Below, in pieces: positions 32,510 to 42,138 of a stretch of DNA of 64,000 nt; the first letter of the stretch is position 1, and each line of letters starts with the position of its first letter. Origin of the DNA: Anniella stebbinsi. Taxonomy: Eukaryota; Chordata; Lepidosauria; Squamata; Anniellidae. The notes beneath the pieces were generated by a model, which did not search any database, was not told the origin of the DNA, and saw nothing but the letters and a program-made list of their open reading frames with translations. The DNA lies in NCBI GenBank assembly GCA_029215795.1, contig JARDYH010000004.1, positions 220,713,517 through 220,777,516 of the forward strand, given 5' to 3'. Both the position numbers and the translations under genes were made by a program.

Positions 32510-33995
32510 GATAAATGGAATTCAGGATGGGGAAATGCAAGCTGCTACACATAGAAAGAGGAAAATGGAAAGAAGAAGAAACAGCAGAAACACTAAATAA
32601 TGAAATATTAGATAACATGGAAGAAAATGAAACATACAAAATACTTAGGATTCCAACAAAACACAAAAATCAATCACTCCACAGTAAAAACTCAACTAAG
32701 AATGCAATATAAAACTCGCCTACCACAAATCCTAAAATCTCAACTCAACTCGAAAAACATTTTCAAAGCCATCAACACCTATGCAATACCCATTCTCACA
32801 TACTCATTCAGAATCATACACTGGTCGCACACTGAACTCAAAGAAATAAACAGACTCAATCGCACCGAACTCACAAAATACCGCATGCTCCATCCCAACT
32901 CATGCATTGAAAGAACAACAATCAGCAGGAAAGGAGGAGGAAGAGGTCTGCTAGACATTAACACAATGCATGCTGAACAGATAAAATCACTCAGAGAATT
33001 CTTCCACACTAAAAACACCCCCATTCATAAAACCATAGTAACAGCAGATAAAAACTACACCCCACTCAACCTAGCACTACAAAACAAAGACCAAACATGA
33101 CCACTCACACTTGCAGAGAAAAATGAAAAATGGGCACAAAAAGCACTCCATGGGAAGCACTACAACATAATACAGAACCCACAAATAAACAAAGAACAAT
33201 TGTATGAATGGCTCAGGAAGGGTGAGCTATTTCCAGAAACAGAAGGATTCCTGATAGCTATACAAGATCAAGTAATAGCAACCAAAAACTACAAAAAATA
33301 TATCATAAAAGATAACAGTGTAACAACAGACCTATGCAGGAAATACCACCAGTTCCAAGAAACAATAGACCACAGAACAGGAGGATGTAAAATTCTGGCA
33401 GGAATGGACTATACAGACAGACACAATACAGCTGCAAAAATAAGTCACCAACAACTGGCCATCAAATTCAACCTTATCAAACAATCTACACCATACTATA
33501 ATACTCACCTGAAACAATCTTGGAAAATGCAAACCATAAAATATACTGGAACAGAACAATTCATACCGACAAGACAATACCCTGCAACAGACCAGACCCT
33601 GCAACAGACCAGACATAACGGTCATAGACAAAAAAGAAGAACACACATACCTCATCGACATAGCAATACCGAATGACAAAAATGTTGTTGAAAAGGAAGA
33701 AGAAAAGAGAGACAAATATACACCACTGGCCATGGAAGTCAAAGAACTATGGCATCAGGAAAAGGTCACAATTATTCCGTTAGTCACCTCAGTCACTGGC
33801 ATCACATCAAAACATTATACAGAAAAGCTTCAGAAACTGGGCTTATCAGAATACATCTACACCAACATCCAGAAAGCAGTCATACTTAAAACATGCTCAA
33901 TTGTCAGGAATCTGTAAAAGACAGCATGACTTGGCAAAGCCCATCATGTCCATGTAGAAAAACTGCCACGAGTAAGAAAGAGATGAAATAAAAAT
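32510..33995 (+). mobile_element. R4-clade LINE (Dong/Rex6-like) with restriction-like endonuclease, degenerate
   Basis: The plus strand encodes the C-terminal half of an R4-type retrotransposon protein in broken frames. Frame 32627-33100 gives TYAIPILTYSFRIIHWSHTE, LNRTELTKYRMLHPNSCIER and GGGRGLLDI, a post-reverse-transcriptase region. Frame 33200-33676 holds LFPETEGFLIAIQDQVIATK and a Cys/His motif (LCRKY, H, GGC) with one cysteine replaced by tyrosine. After a frame change near 33610, the endonuclease core is readable (DITVIDKKE, DIAIPNDKNVVEKEEE, LAMEVKELW), with PD, D and K residues of the restriction-like fold. These elements use this endonuclease, not an APE type. A related 3' piece is at 45100-45510. 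Inactive. Confidence 0.82.
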
Positions 33996-33998
33996 AAT

Positions 33999-34068
33999 GG
34001 TCCCAGGTTCAATCCCCAGCATCTCCAAATAGGGCTAGAAAAAATCATGCCCATTAAGCCCCATTGCC
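33999..34068 (+). mobile_element. tRNA-derived SINE fragment
   Basis: GGTCCCAGGTTCAATCCCCA (B-box region) then GCATCTCCAAATAGGGCTAG. Fragment of the SINE family at 39712-39890, abutting the R4 3' end. Confidence 0.7.
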
Positions 34069-34087
34069 AAATGAGGATTTGAATCTG

Positions 34088-34338
34088 GGGCCAGATCTAC
34101 ATCAAGCAGGATATTGCACTATGAAAGCAGTATGAAAGTGGTATATAAAAGGCAGGTGCCACATCAGGCAGGATATAGCACTATGAAAGCAGTATGAAAG
34201 TGGTATATGGTATGTATCAATGGGCCCCAACAGTTGTCAGTGCATTTCAATACTGCTATAAAGCAGTAGTGTGTCTCCTGCCTTTTATATATACACTGCT
34301 TTCATAGGGCTATATTCTGCTTGGTGTAGTTAGAGCCT
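34088..34338. mobile_element. GGGCCAGATCTACACCAAGC foldback MITE, copy 2, with duplicated left arm
   Basis: The left end GGGGCCAGATCTACATCAAG mirrors the right end CTGCTTGGTGTAGTTAGAGC. The left arm segment (CAGGATAT.GCACTATGAAAG plus CAGTATGAAAGTGGTATAT) occurs twice, about 34106-34149 and 34172-34209, separated by AAAAGGCAGGTGCCACATCA. Copy 1 lacks the duplication. Confidence 0.75.
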
Positions 34339-35112
34339 GGGTCTCCAGTCCTTCTCGTACCCCTTCACACAATTAATATAAAGTCTGGTGTATCACTGCA
34401 CCTGTACAGATCAACATCCTCTCTTATCATGAAATGTCGTTCTTAAATTAAAATTTTACAGACTAAAAAAAAACTGGAAAAAAGCATGCAATTAGGTGCT
34501 GCATTCCATATTTTGGAGCAAGGAAAAAAAAACCTTTTCTGCCTAAAAGAAGTACACTAGCCAGTTTTTAAAGTGGGAATTATGTTGTTTAGTTCTCCTG
34601 GATTTGTTCTTCAGCTTTTCTGGCTAACTTGGCTTAAAATAAAACATCTGGCTTTTTCAGTGTTTAAAAGAATTATTATTATTTTAAATTACATTAGGAA
34701 AAAAGGTTACAGAACACAAAATGTAGCTAGACAGTTACATACTGTCCCGAACACTCACAATTAATTCCATAACACATTGCATGATTTGTCTAGTTAACTT
34801 CCTCCAAATAGCAATTTTAAATATACTTTTCTCCTGCAATAATTTAATTACACTTTCTGAAAACATTACTCCAGCACTTAGGTTTTACCATATCTTAACC
34901 TGAAAACAGGGATTATACCTTTCATCGCTCCAAGGCACCGAGAAAGGCTGTAACCACTGTACTTTTCACCCTGTTTTTCCACTGAATTGCTTGCTCACCT
35001 CTTTGCTTGCCAGATGCAAGGCAAAATTAAGGATCTGAAGGCTGAATTTGGCAAGGGAAGAGGTTGGAGGAACAAACAGCAGCTGCCACAACCTGTCCCA
35101 ATACCTCAACAT
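34339..35112. other. Intron 1 DNA, nothing recognised
   Basis: AT-rich. No recognised element. Confidence 0.4.
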
Positions 35113-35432
35113 TAGGCTGACCATATGAAAAGGGGGACAGGGCTCATGTAACTTTAACAGTTGTAGAGAAAAGGGGATTTCAGCCAGTGTCATTTGTATG
35201 CAATTAGTTCCTGGTCAAATTCCCTCTTCATCACACCAGTTAAAGTTGCAGGGGCCCTGCCTCCTTTTGTATAGGGTCACTCTAGTATAGTGCCTGCAAC
35301 TTTAACTGTTGTGATGAAGAGGGAATATCACCAGGAACTAATTGCATACAAATGACACTGGCTGAAATTCCCTTTTTTCTACAACTGTTAAAGTTGCATG
35401 AGCCCTGTCCTCCTTTTCATATGGTCAGCCTA
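35113..35432. mobile_element. GGGTGACC foldback element, dimer (first of a cluster of three)
   Basis: 320 bp, TAGGCTGACCATATGAAAAG to CATATGGTCAGCCTA. The axis at CACTCTAGTATAGTG is intact. Ends are of ATATG type but the interior is of the ATTAGTTCCTGGT type. Confidence 0.92.
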
Positions 35433-35450
35433 CTCAACATAGCCTGCCCT

Positions 35451-35580
35451 AACCAGGCGTCCTCCTGAGATGTTGGACCACTGCTCCCATAATTCCCAGC
35501 CTTCATGGCCATAAGGGCTGAGAGTTATGGGAGTTGTGGTCCAACACATCTGGAAGCCCCTGGTGGGGAAACACTGCCTC
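35451..35580. mobile_element. CCTTCCCCAACCTGG-like foldback MITE, copy 7
   Basis: ACCAGGCGTCCTCCTGAGAT at the left and CCCCTGGTGGGGAAACACTG at the right. Inside, TGTTGGACCACTGCTCCCAT mirrors ATGGGAGTTGTGGTCCAACA. It lies between two GGGTGACC elements. Confidence 0.65.
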
Positions 35581-35594
35581 AGAATATGTAAAGA

Positions 35595-35914
35595 TAGGGT
35601 GACCATAAGGAAAGGAGGATAGGGCTCCTGTATCTTTAACAGTTGTACAGAGAAGGGAATTTCAGAAAGTGTCATTTGTATGCAATTAGTTCCTGGTGAA
35701 ATTTCCTCTTCATCACAACAGTGAAAGCTGAAGGAATCCTGCCCTCCTGACCAGATACAAAAGAAAGCAGGGCTCCTACAGCTTTCACTGTTGTGACGAA
35801 GAAAGAATTTCACCAGGTGCTGCATGCTTACAAATGACACCTGCTGAAATTCCCTTTCCTATGCAACTGTTTAAGATACAGGAGCCTTGTCCTTCTTTTC
35901 ATATGGTCACCCTA
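35595..35914. mobile_element. GGGTGACC foldback element, dimer (second of cluster)
   Basis: 320 bp, TAGGGTGACCATAAGGAAAG to CATATGGTCACCCTA. The two units are of mixed type: ATTAGTTCCTGGT on the left, AGGTGCTGCATGC on the right. The axis region has changed to CCTCCTGACCAGATACAAAA. Confidence 0.9.
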
Positions 35915-35947
35915 GTAAAGCTAGAATAGGGTGACCAGATAAAATCC

Positions 35948-36203
35948 TAAGATGTGTTTCAGTTTGATATGGGTGTTGTTTCGTACTTTCTTAAAATAAT
36001 TGTTAATGATTTTACGGTGTATCTTAGAGTTGGCTAAAATGTAGCTATATTTGTTTTATGTAGCTCCTGATGAAGGTTTGTAACCGAAACGCGTCGAGCA
36101 GCTAGAAGATAAAAGAAATAAAGAAAAATATATTTTTATATAGCACCAGAGCATTGCTCTCCTTTTTCTCCTGGTTGACTTCCTGCCACTGAGCCACCTT
36201 TGT
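35948..36203 (+). mobile_element. Retroposed insertion with hammerhead-like motif and 21-bp target duplication
   Basis: 256-bp segment inserted into the left end of the GGGTGACC element at 36204. The first 21 bp of that element (TAGGGTGACC plus AGATAAAATCC) occur on both sides, at 35927-35947 and 36204-36224. This identifies a long target duplication and hence retroposition. The insert carries GATGAAGG and GAAACGCGTC motifs characteristic of Penelope-like elements, then an A-rich stretch (36108-36140). No coding sequence. Family assignment is inference. Confidence 0.75.
36063..36099 (+). ncRNA. Hammerhead-ribozyme-like motif (type I layout)
   Basis: Stem I: GCTC (36063-36066) pairs with GAGC (36096-36099). 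Core CTGATGA at 36067-36073, one extra A at 36074. Stem II: GGTT (36075-36078) pairs with AACC (36082-36085) around TGT. Core GAA at 36086-36088. A minimal stem III ACG/CGT at 36089-36094, then C36095 as the predicted cleavage base after GTC. All core bases of the hammerhead consensus are present except for the extra A. Penelope-like elements are known to encode hammerheads with very short stem III. Activity is not established. Confidence 0.6.
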
Positions 36204-36524
36204 TAGGGTGACCAGATAAAATCCAGGTCAGGGCTCATGTAACTTTAACAGTTGTAGAGAAAAGGGAATTTCAGCCAGTGTCATTTGTATGCAATTAGTT
36301 CCTGGCGAAATTCCCTCTTCATCACAACAGTTAAAGTTGCAGGGGCCCTGTCTTCTTTTGTATAGGGTCACTCTAGTATAGTGCACGCACCTTTAACTGT
36401 TTTGATGAAGAGGGAATTTCACCAGGGACTAATTGCATACAAATGACTCTGGCTGAAATTCCCTTTTCTCTACAACTGTTAAAGTTACATGAGCCCTGAC
36501 CTGGATTTTATCTGGTCAGCCTTA
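36204..36524. mobile_element. GGGTGACC foldback element, dimer, AGATAAAATCC-type ends (third of cluster)
   Basis: 321 bp, TAGGGTGACCAGATAAAATC to GGATTTTATCTGGTCAGCC, the best description of the family. Each roughly 165-bp unit is a palindrome (CTTTAACAGTTGTAGAGAAA with its mirror TCATCACAACAGTTAAAG). Two units sit head to head around CACTCTAGTATAGTG. TA stands at both outer ends in nearly all copies, fitting a TA target site as in Tc1/mariner elements, but this is inference. No coding capacity. Confidence 0.93.
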
Positions 36525-36534
36525 GCCTTTGTTA

Positions 36535-36900
36535 TATGGGCATCCTCAGTTATTTAGAACAATTTGCACAGAAGTTCTCAAAGCAGTTTACATTATAAGA
36601 TAAGAATTTAAAAACATTAACAAAAAAACACCTAACAGGTGAAGACTAAAAAAAGAACTTGAGTACCAGCATCAGCAAAACAATAAACAAATAAACAAAT
36701 AAATCAACTTCCAGAGTAAGGCTGCTTTCACTTGCATGTGAAGACAACAAATGGACCTCCCAGGGAGAGTGATCCAAAATTCTGCAACCGTCATGGAGAA
36801 GGTCCTGCTCTTGGCAGATGACAGTTGGACATCCTTAAAGGAAGGTACTCAGAGCATGGACTCAATGGCACAGTCTCAAAGATATAGCTAGGCTGGGTTC
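36535..36900 (-). mobile_element. LINE 3' fragment (L2/CR1 group), weak
   Basis: CTCAAAGCAGTTTACATTAT resembles a LINE tail in reverse. GTGATCCAAAATTCTGCAAC and GAGAAGGTCCTGCTCTTGGC resemble the complement of a LINE ORF end. Low confidence. Confidence 0.45.
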
Positions 36901-37184
36901 ATACAGTGGATAACCATTTAAGTGCCTAGAATTTTTTTTCTAGGATTTTTTTGGAGGGGGGGCAACCTTCTCTCTTCCATAAAGCAAAAAAAAAAAAAAT
37001 CCTCTCCCAAATTCATCTCTTCAGATGCCCAGTGAAGAAAGTTAGCAGGTACAATGAAGTCCCAGGTACCAACATAAGGTTTAGCAGTAGAATGGGACTG
37101 CCATGATAAGCAACACGCTTTAGAAGTTTTGTTAAGCGAACAAACACACGTTTTTTGAGCTGTGTTCCCAGAATACTGCCATGG

Positions 37185-37300
37185 AAAAATTCCAAAATCT
37201 GCATAAGTTAATACCTTTATTAAGCCAACTCAAAGGTCACAAAATAGTAGGTAAGCTTTTGAGTTCTCCAGAACTCTTCGTCAGGCAAGAAGATAAACAA
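37185..37300 (-). mobile_element. Penelope-like repeat fragment with decayed hammerhead-like motif
   Basis: On the minus strand: CTTGCCTGACGAAGAGTTCT, a TGGA loop and GAACTCAAAAGCTTACC, then GAGTTGGCTTAATAAAGGTA. CTGACGA (37284-37278) is followed by an extra A and a perfect 6-bp stem (37271-37276 with 37261-37266). The G expected next (37260) is A, as CpG decay would produce. Confidence 0.6.
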
Positions 37301-37987
37301 AGCAAGAAGGAGCTGGGAGGGGAAAAGTTACTGTTGCCTGCATTTAGACACAGTCTGAAGGTGGAATGTGGGAAGAGGCTGTAGACATTCAAATTAGGCT
37401 CTACAAATGATGGTTTCAGGTTGCACCAAAGAATGTCTGTAGAACTCTTGGGATGAAGAAACCCCTCAACAATCGTCAATGCCCCATTTTTGAAAAAGAT
37501 GAAATCCAGCTGTTAATTGTGTCTCCATCTATGGGCGAAGAACACAAGTTCCTTGGTTGGGAGAAAACAGAAGGAGAAAGAAACTAGATACTTTTTACAT
37601 TAACAAAGCTGGAAATAATTTTAGATGGTGTCATAGGAAGCATGATTGAAGAAGGGAGTAGCTACAACAGCAATCTTTTCTATGTACTTCCACTGGAAAG
37701 ATGCCTCTCCAACCTTTAGCTTAAAACCACCAAAGATTCCACAGTGTGCTAGTTTCTGATTTGCTCTCCCTGCCCCTGCCCTGACCACCAATGCTTATCC
37801 TAAATCTGCTTTTCAATGCTTTTAAATCCATTGTTTCTCCTTGGTTAGTGTCCTGTGTATACAAGGAACAAGCCTAAATTAGAAGTTAGTTCTAATTGGC
37901 TCCACAGGACTTGTGTCAGCTTAGTTCCTAAGCCTACAGTACAGTACAGTACAACAAAAGGATTAGAGTATTGTCTAGTAGTGTATG

Positions 37988-38026
<39 letters not shown>

Positions 38027-38629
38027 TGTATGCGTAGGGGGGCAAGGTTCCCACTGCGTCTCGGAGCTGGAACGATCTCTAAATAAGCACAAGGCAGTTG
38101 CTTCAGCTGAGGTGAACAGAAGGATCCAAGGGGGGGGGAAAGAATTTTAAATAGCAGATTTAAATAGCCCAACTGGAGTTGGGCTGCAGTACCTTTTTTT
38201 TGGCCAAGGTATTAGACAATAAACAAGCTCACTCACTCATCGGCAGTCTCTTTGCTCCATCGGCACGGGGCCTGGAAGGTATTTGATTATTTGAGGGGGG
38301 GGGGGGGAACGGTTTGATTTCATCTTTCAGTTCAAGCTTCCTTTTGGATTTGCAACAGCCATGGGACTGAATTGCTGCTTTCTAAAAAGGAGGCTGCCGT
38401 CCAAAGATTCAGACCTTCCTTGGAACAGCCCCAAGATCCAGTAGGAGAGCAAGCCCAGGAGTCTTCGATCTAAGGATGGATTCAACTCATACTGCGTTCA
38501 ATCAAAACCTTTTTATCCATTTACGAATGCAGAATTGCTTTCCACTACATGAAACCTCCCATTTTTGGCCTAGATACCAACATGGCTGCAATTTCAATGT
38601 GAAACGTGAAGTCCATCTAGGTATAGATG
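37301..38629. other. Intron 1 DNA with one TA microsatellite
   Basis: Apart from the (TA)n run at 37988-38022 and homopolymer runs (G near 38129 and 38297) nothing is recognised. Confidence 0.45.
37988..38022. repeat. (TA)17 microsatellite
   Basis: Uninterrupted TA dinucleotide run followed by TGCGTGTATGCG. Confidence 0.92.
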
Positions 38630-38740
38630 CATTTCTTTATTTCTTTATTTATTAAAGCATCTGTATCCAATGCTATATGACTAGGATCTCAGGGTGGCGT
38701 ACAGATAAAATCAATTCAAACAGTATAAAACAATTAATAA
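38630..38740 (-). mobile_element. LINE 3' tail fragment
   Basis: TTCTTTATTTCTTTATTTAT followed by CTCAGGGTGGCGTACAGAT, the complement of a LINE end. Confidence 0.55.
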
Positions 38741-38828
38741 AGTACACAGTTAAAAAGGTACGCATATCATAGCTGCACTGTGAAATTGACACCATCACAG
38801 AATTCCTAAGAGTCTCAGCTTTCTTTGA

Positions 38829-38975
38829 CCGGGCTCACACAACACGCTAACCCATGATGGCTTATTTTCCAGAACAACCCATGATGGGTTAGGGTGTAGT
38901 TCGTGGTGTGTTCCCACACCCACACCGGGTTATTTCCCCCCAAATAAGCTGGGTTAGTGTGTTGTTTGTCGTTAT
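38829..38975. mobile_element. GGTTCACAC-type foldback element, diverged
   Basis: GGGCTCACACAACACGCTAA at the left against AGCTGGGTTAGTGTGTTGTT at the right. The internal AACCCATGATGG repeats in mirror form. Confidence 0.65.
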
Positions 38976-39093
38976 GGAGATCGCCTACAGAGCTGCTCAG
39001 CAAGAGAAGCCCAAAACGCTACTGTGGCTCTCTGCTCCTTCAAGTGATCTCTATTCCCACTGCAAAGGAAGCTGAGATACTGTCCAGCTGGGC

Positions 39094-39117
39094 AGGAGGA
39101 GGAGGAGGAGGAGGAGG
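39094..39117. repeat. (GGA)n microsatellite
   Basis: Eight GGA-type units. Confidence 0.88.
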
Positions 39118-39397
39118 GCTGGTGAAATGAACTTCTCTGTGTAGCTTGTTTGTCTAATTTAAACCTTCGTTATCTATGTATGGTGGTTCTGACCCAAATT
39201 GGGGCTGCACAGACTTACCCATGAGTAAAAAACAGAGCAGGTCACGTGTACACTACATATTTAACGCCTTGTATAATTAGGCCCTGAGCGAGGCCAAGGA
39301 ATGTGGAACTCAGTCCCTAAGAGGGGTTCGGTACATTATAAAACAGTTGCTCCTAGAAGATGCAACTCACAGCTCTGTTTTGTTTTTCGAGTCACAT

Positions 39398-39594
39398 CTG
39401 CAGGAGCCCTGCCCTCTTTAGCTAGAGTGACCCGATACAAAAGAGGGCAGGGCTCCTGCAGTTTTAACGGTTGTGATGAAGAGGGAATTTCACCAGGTGT
39501 AGCATGCATACAAATGACACCTGTTAAAACTCCCTTTTCTACTCACCTGTTAAAGATACAGGAGCCCTGTCCTCCTTTCCATATGGTCACACTA
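39398..39594. mobile_element. GGGTGACC foldback element, single unit plus remnant of the second
   Basis: Complete unit 39423-39594 (TAGAGTGACCCGATACAAAA to ATATGGTCACACTA), preceded by a 23-bp remnant of the partner (CAGGAGCCCTGCCCTCTTTA). A dimer that lost most of its left unit. Confidence 0.85.
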
Positions 39595-39601
39595 ATATAG
39601 C

Positions 39602-39655
39602 CTTCAGGACTAGTAGCCATTGATAGCCTTCTCCATGAATTGTAGGAGTGCAGCT
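39602..39655 (+). repeat. ACATAAGA-type repeat, short 3' piece
   Basis: GACTAGTAGCCATTGATAGC then CTTCTCCATGAATTG, matching the related part of the copy at 43345-43640. Confidence 0.6.
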
Positions 39656-39711
39656 ACTTGTGGAAATTAAGAAGATGTGGACCTCACCTGTTCCCACATG
39701 AAACCCCAGCA

Positions 39712-39890
39712 ACATAGGAAGCTACCTTATGGTCCATCTCACCCAATATGGATGACACTGATTGACAGCAATGGCTCTCCAGAATTTCAGGAAAGATTTT
39801 TTCCTGCCCTACCTGGAGGTATACTGGGAATTCAACCTGGGAACTTCTGCGTGAAGAACATGTGCTCTAGCACTGAGCTACAGCCCTCTT
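39712..39890 (-). mobile_element. tRNA-derived SINE, copy 2
   Basis: On the minus strand the head reads GGGCTGTAGCTCAGTGCTAG (A box) and GTTCCCAGGTTGAATTCCC (B box), preserving Pol III promoter spacing. The body ends with the complement of ACATAGGAAGCTACCTTATG. Best preserved of the three copies found. Confidence 0.88.
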
Positions 39891-40911
39891 CAACTATGGG
39901 TTCAATCATATGCACATATACTAGGGCATGAATCCTTCTCAACCCAGTGAGATTGACTTCTGAGTAAACATATTTAACATCATACTGATTCTCTGGCTCT
40001 GTTTAGGCATTTACCTGAACATATAAGAACTAGAAGGGTGCAATATGGGCAGGGGGGTAGACACAAGCCCACCCCCCAATATCCCAGACATACATGCTGT
40101 TCTTCAGATCTTTGTGAATTCAGTGATAAGATCTGAAGAGCATTTCTAAGAGCATTCAGTTGAATGCACATCAAAGACTCCAAGCAACTGGGAACCCTGA
40201 TAAGCACCAAATGCGCTATGCAGGGACGTTGGAGGCAGGGCTTTGCACCCATCTTCTCCACACACACATTTAACTCTCACATGTTCAGATCAAATGTCTG
40301 AATAGGGTTTTCTACTTCTCTGAGAAATCAGCCAACAAAATCTGCTTGTGTTATGTCTTAATCTAGGTTCTTAAAAGCAGTTGAAGGAAAGAAAAAGTAA
40401 ATAGGGTCACATGCTACCCAAAAAATGCCAATTATTTTTATATATAGCAGCTGCTTGCTCCAGAATGACGGGTAATTCTACACCCGCAGTTGTCAAGATA
40501 TTTGCAGAAAGCTCCTGCTTTGCCTCAATTGCCATACGAAAGCGACATGTATTCAATATTAATGAGGCTGATGAAGCACAGTGAGACGAAGCTTGAAGCT
40601 TATCACATAAGACACTCAGTGGCAAAAAAGAAAGAAAAGAAAAGAAAGACATTCTTAACATGCAAAATGTTAGCAGTTCTTGTGATTCAATATTGTATAC
40701 AATATTTTGGAATATGTTCTTGACAGAATATATATATAATATATATAAACAAAGAAAAGGCTTAAGAATGCCAATTTTCAAAATTGTTAATCTTTTTTTG
40801 TGGGGGTTAGTAGTGGTTGTGGTGAGAAGGTTGCAATGGATTTAGAGTTCTCAACTGGAGTCGTTTTAGGAAGAGTTCCCAAGATTACATGGCTAAAGAC
40901 TCATTTCCAGG
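39891..40911. other. Intron 1 DNA, nothing recognised
   Basis: No family identified. AT-rich near 40725-40750. Confidence 0.4.
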
Positions 40912-40990
40912 GCCGGTCCTCCCATTAGGCAAGGTGAAGCACTTGCTCAGGCAGCAAGTTCCAGAGAGCGGCAGAATGAGCCCCCTCTTT
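40912..40990 (+). mobile_element. GGGCCGGCCCT-ended transposon fragment
   Basis: GGGCCGGTCCTCCCATTAGG then CAAGGTGAAGCACTTGCTCA, matching in reverse the fragment at 20276-20358. Confidence 0.45.
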
Positions 40991-40993
40991 AAC

Positions 40994-41165
40994 TAGAGTG
41001 ACCAGATACAAAAGAAGGCAGGGCTCCTGCAGCTTTCACTGTTGTGATGAAGAGGGAATTTCACCAGGTGCTGCATGCACACAAATGACACCTGATGAAA
41101 TTCCCATTTTTATACGAATGCTAAAGATACAGGAGCCCTGTTCTCCTTTTCATATTGTCACCCTA
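40994..41165. mobile_element. GGGTGACC foldback element, single unit
   Basis: 172 bp, TAGAGTGACCAGATACAAAA to CATATTGTCACCCTA. It corresponds to one half of a dimer, beginning exactly at the dimer axis sequence. Confidence 0.9.
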
Positions 41166-41830
41166 TACCTAACATCTTCTTGTTTAATAAAACACAAAGT
41201 GTCTTGTGACCTCTAAGAACTGACAAATGTATTATTTTCATGGACTAGGGTCCATTTCACCAGATGCAATAAGTAGTTGGCAAGAAAATAACAGATACAT
41301 GCACGTGTAAAAAAAAAAAAAGTCTGAACAGTGGGATCAAATGGCAATGAAATGCAAAATATACAGTCTGTGGCAATTCAGCTAAAGCTTAAACATATGC
41401 AAGATAAGCATAAGCAAAACAGCAGTTATTGGTGATATCAGAATCATCCTATCATTGCTAAGATAACAACTGTAAGGAAAAGTAAACTTCTTGATTAGTT
41501 CTAAGGGCCAAAGTACACATTACTTTAAAGACATAGCTAGCATTTTTTTAAACTCTAGTTTAAGTGCAGTGCCCTCAATCTGGATTAGGATCCTAGCAAT
41601 GAAGGTAGGAGGCCTTTATCCCTTCCTCCCCACTGCAGTCCCAATCCAAATTGCACTCACCACCACCACACTTGCAATATATATTACCAAATAGTAATAC
41701 GTTTGCTTTAAAGGATCACTATTTGGCAGGCCACACAATCCGGATAGGGACCATGGAGGTGGAAAGAGTTAACGGTTCCATGCCTCCTAAGCTAGGATCC
41801 TGAACCAGATCAGGGGTGCTGCCCTTACTC
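41166..41830. other. Intron 1 DNA, nothing recognised
   Basis: No recognised repeat or exon. Confidence 0.4.
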
Positions 41831-42138
41831 TAGGGTGACCAGATAAAATCCAGGTCAGGGCTCATGTAACTTTAACACTTGTAGAAAAAAGGGGATTTCA
41901 GCCAGTGTTATTTGTATGCAATTAGTTCCTGATTAAATTCCCTCTTCATCACAACAGTTAAAGTTGCAGGAGCCCTGCCTTCTTTTGTATATGGTCACTC
42001 TAGTATAGTGCATGCAACTTTAACTGTTGTGATGAAGAGGGAACTAATTGCATACAAATGGCACTGGCTGAAATTCCCTTTTCTCTACAACTGTTAAAGT
42101 TACATGAGCCCTGACCTGGATTTTATCTGGTCAGTCTA
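41831..42138. mobile_element. GGGTGACC foldback element, dimer with small deletion
   Basis: 308 bp, TAGGGTGACCAGATAAAATC to ATCTGGTCAGTCTA. About 10 bases (ATTTCACCAG) are missing after GATGAAGAGGGA in the right unit. Confidence 0.9.

Noticed and set aside
39712..39890. tRNA gene on the minus strand
   Set aside because: The tRNA-like head is part of a SINE with a conserved body, and acceptor-stem pairing is not evident.
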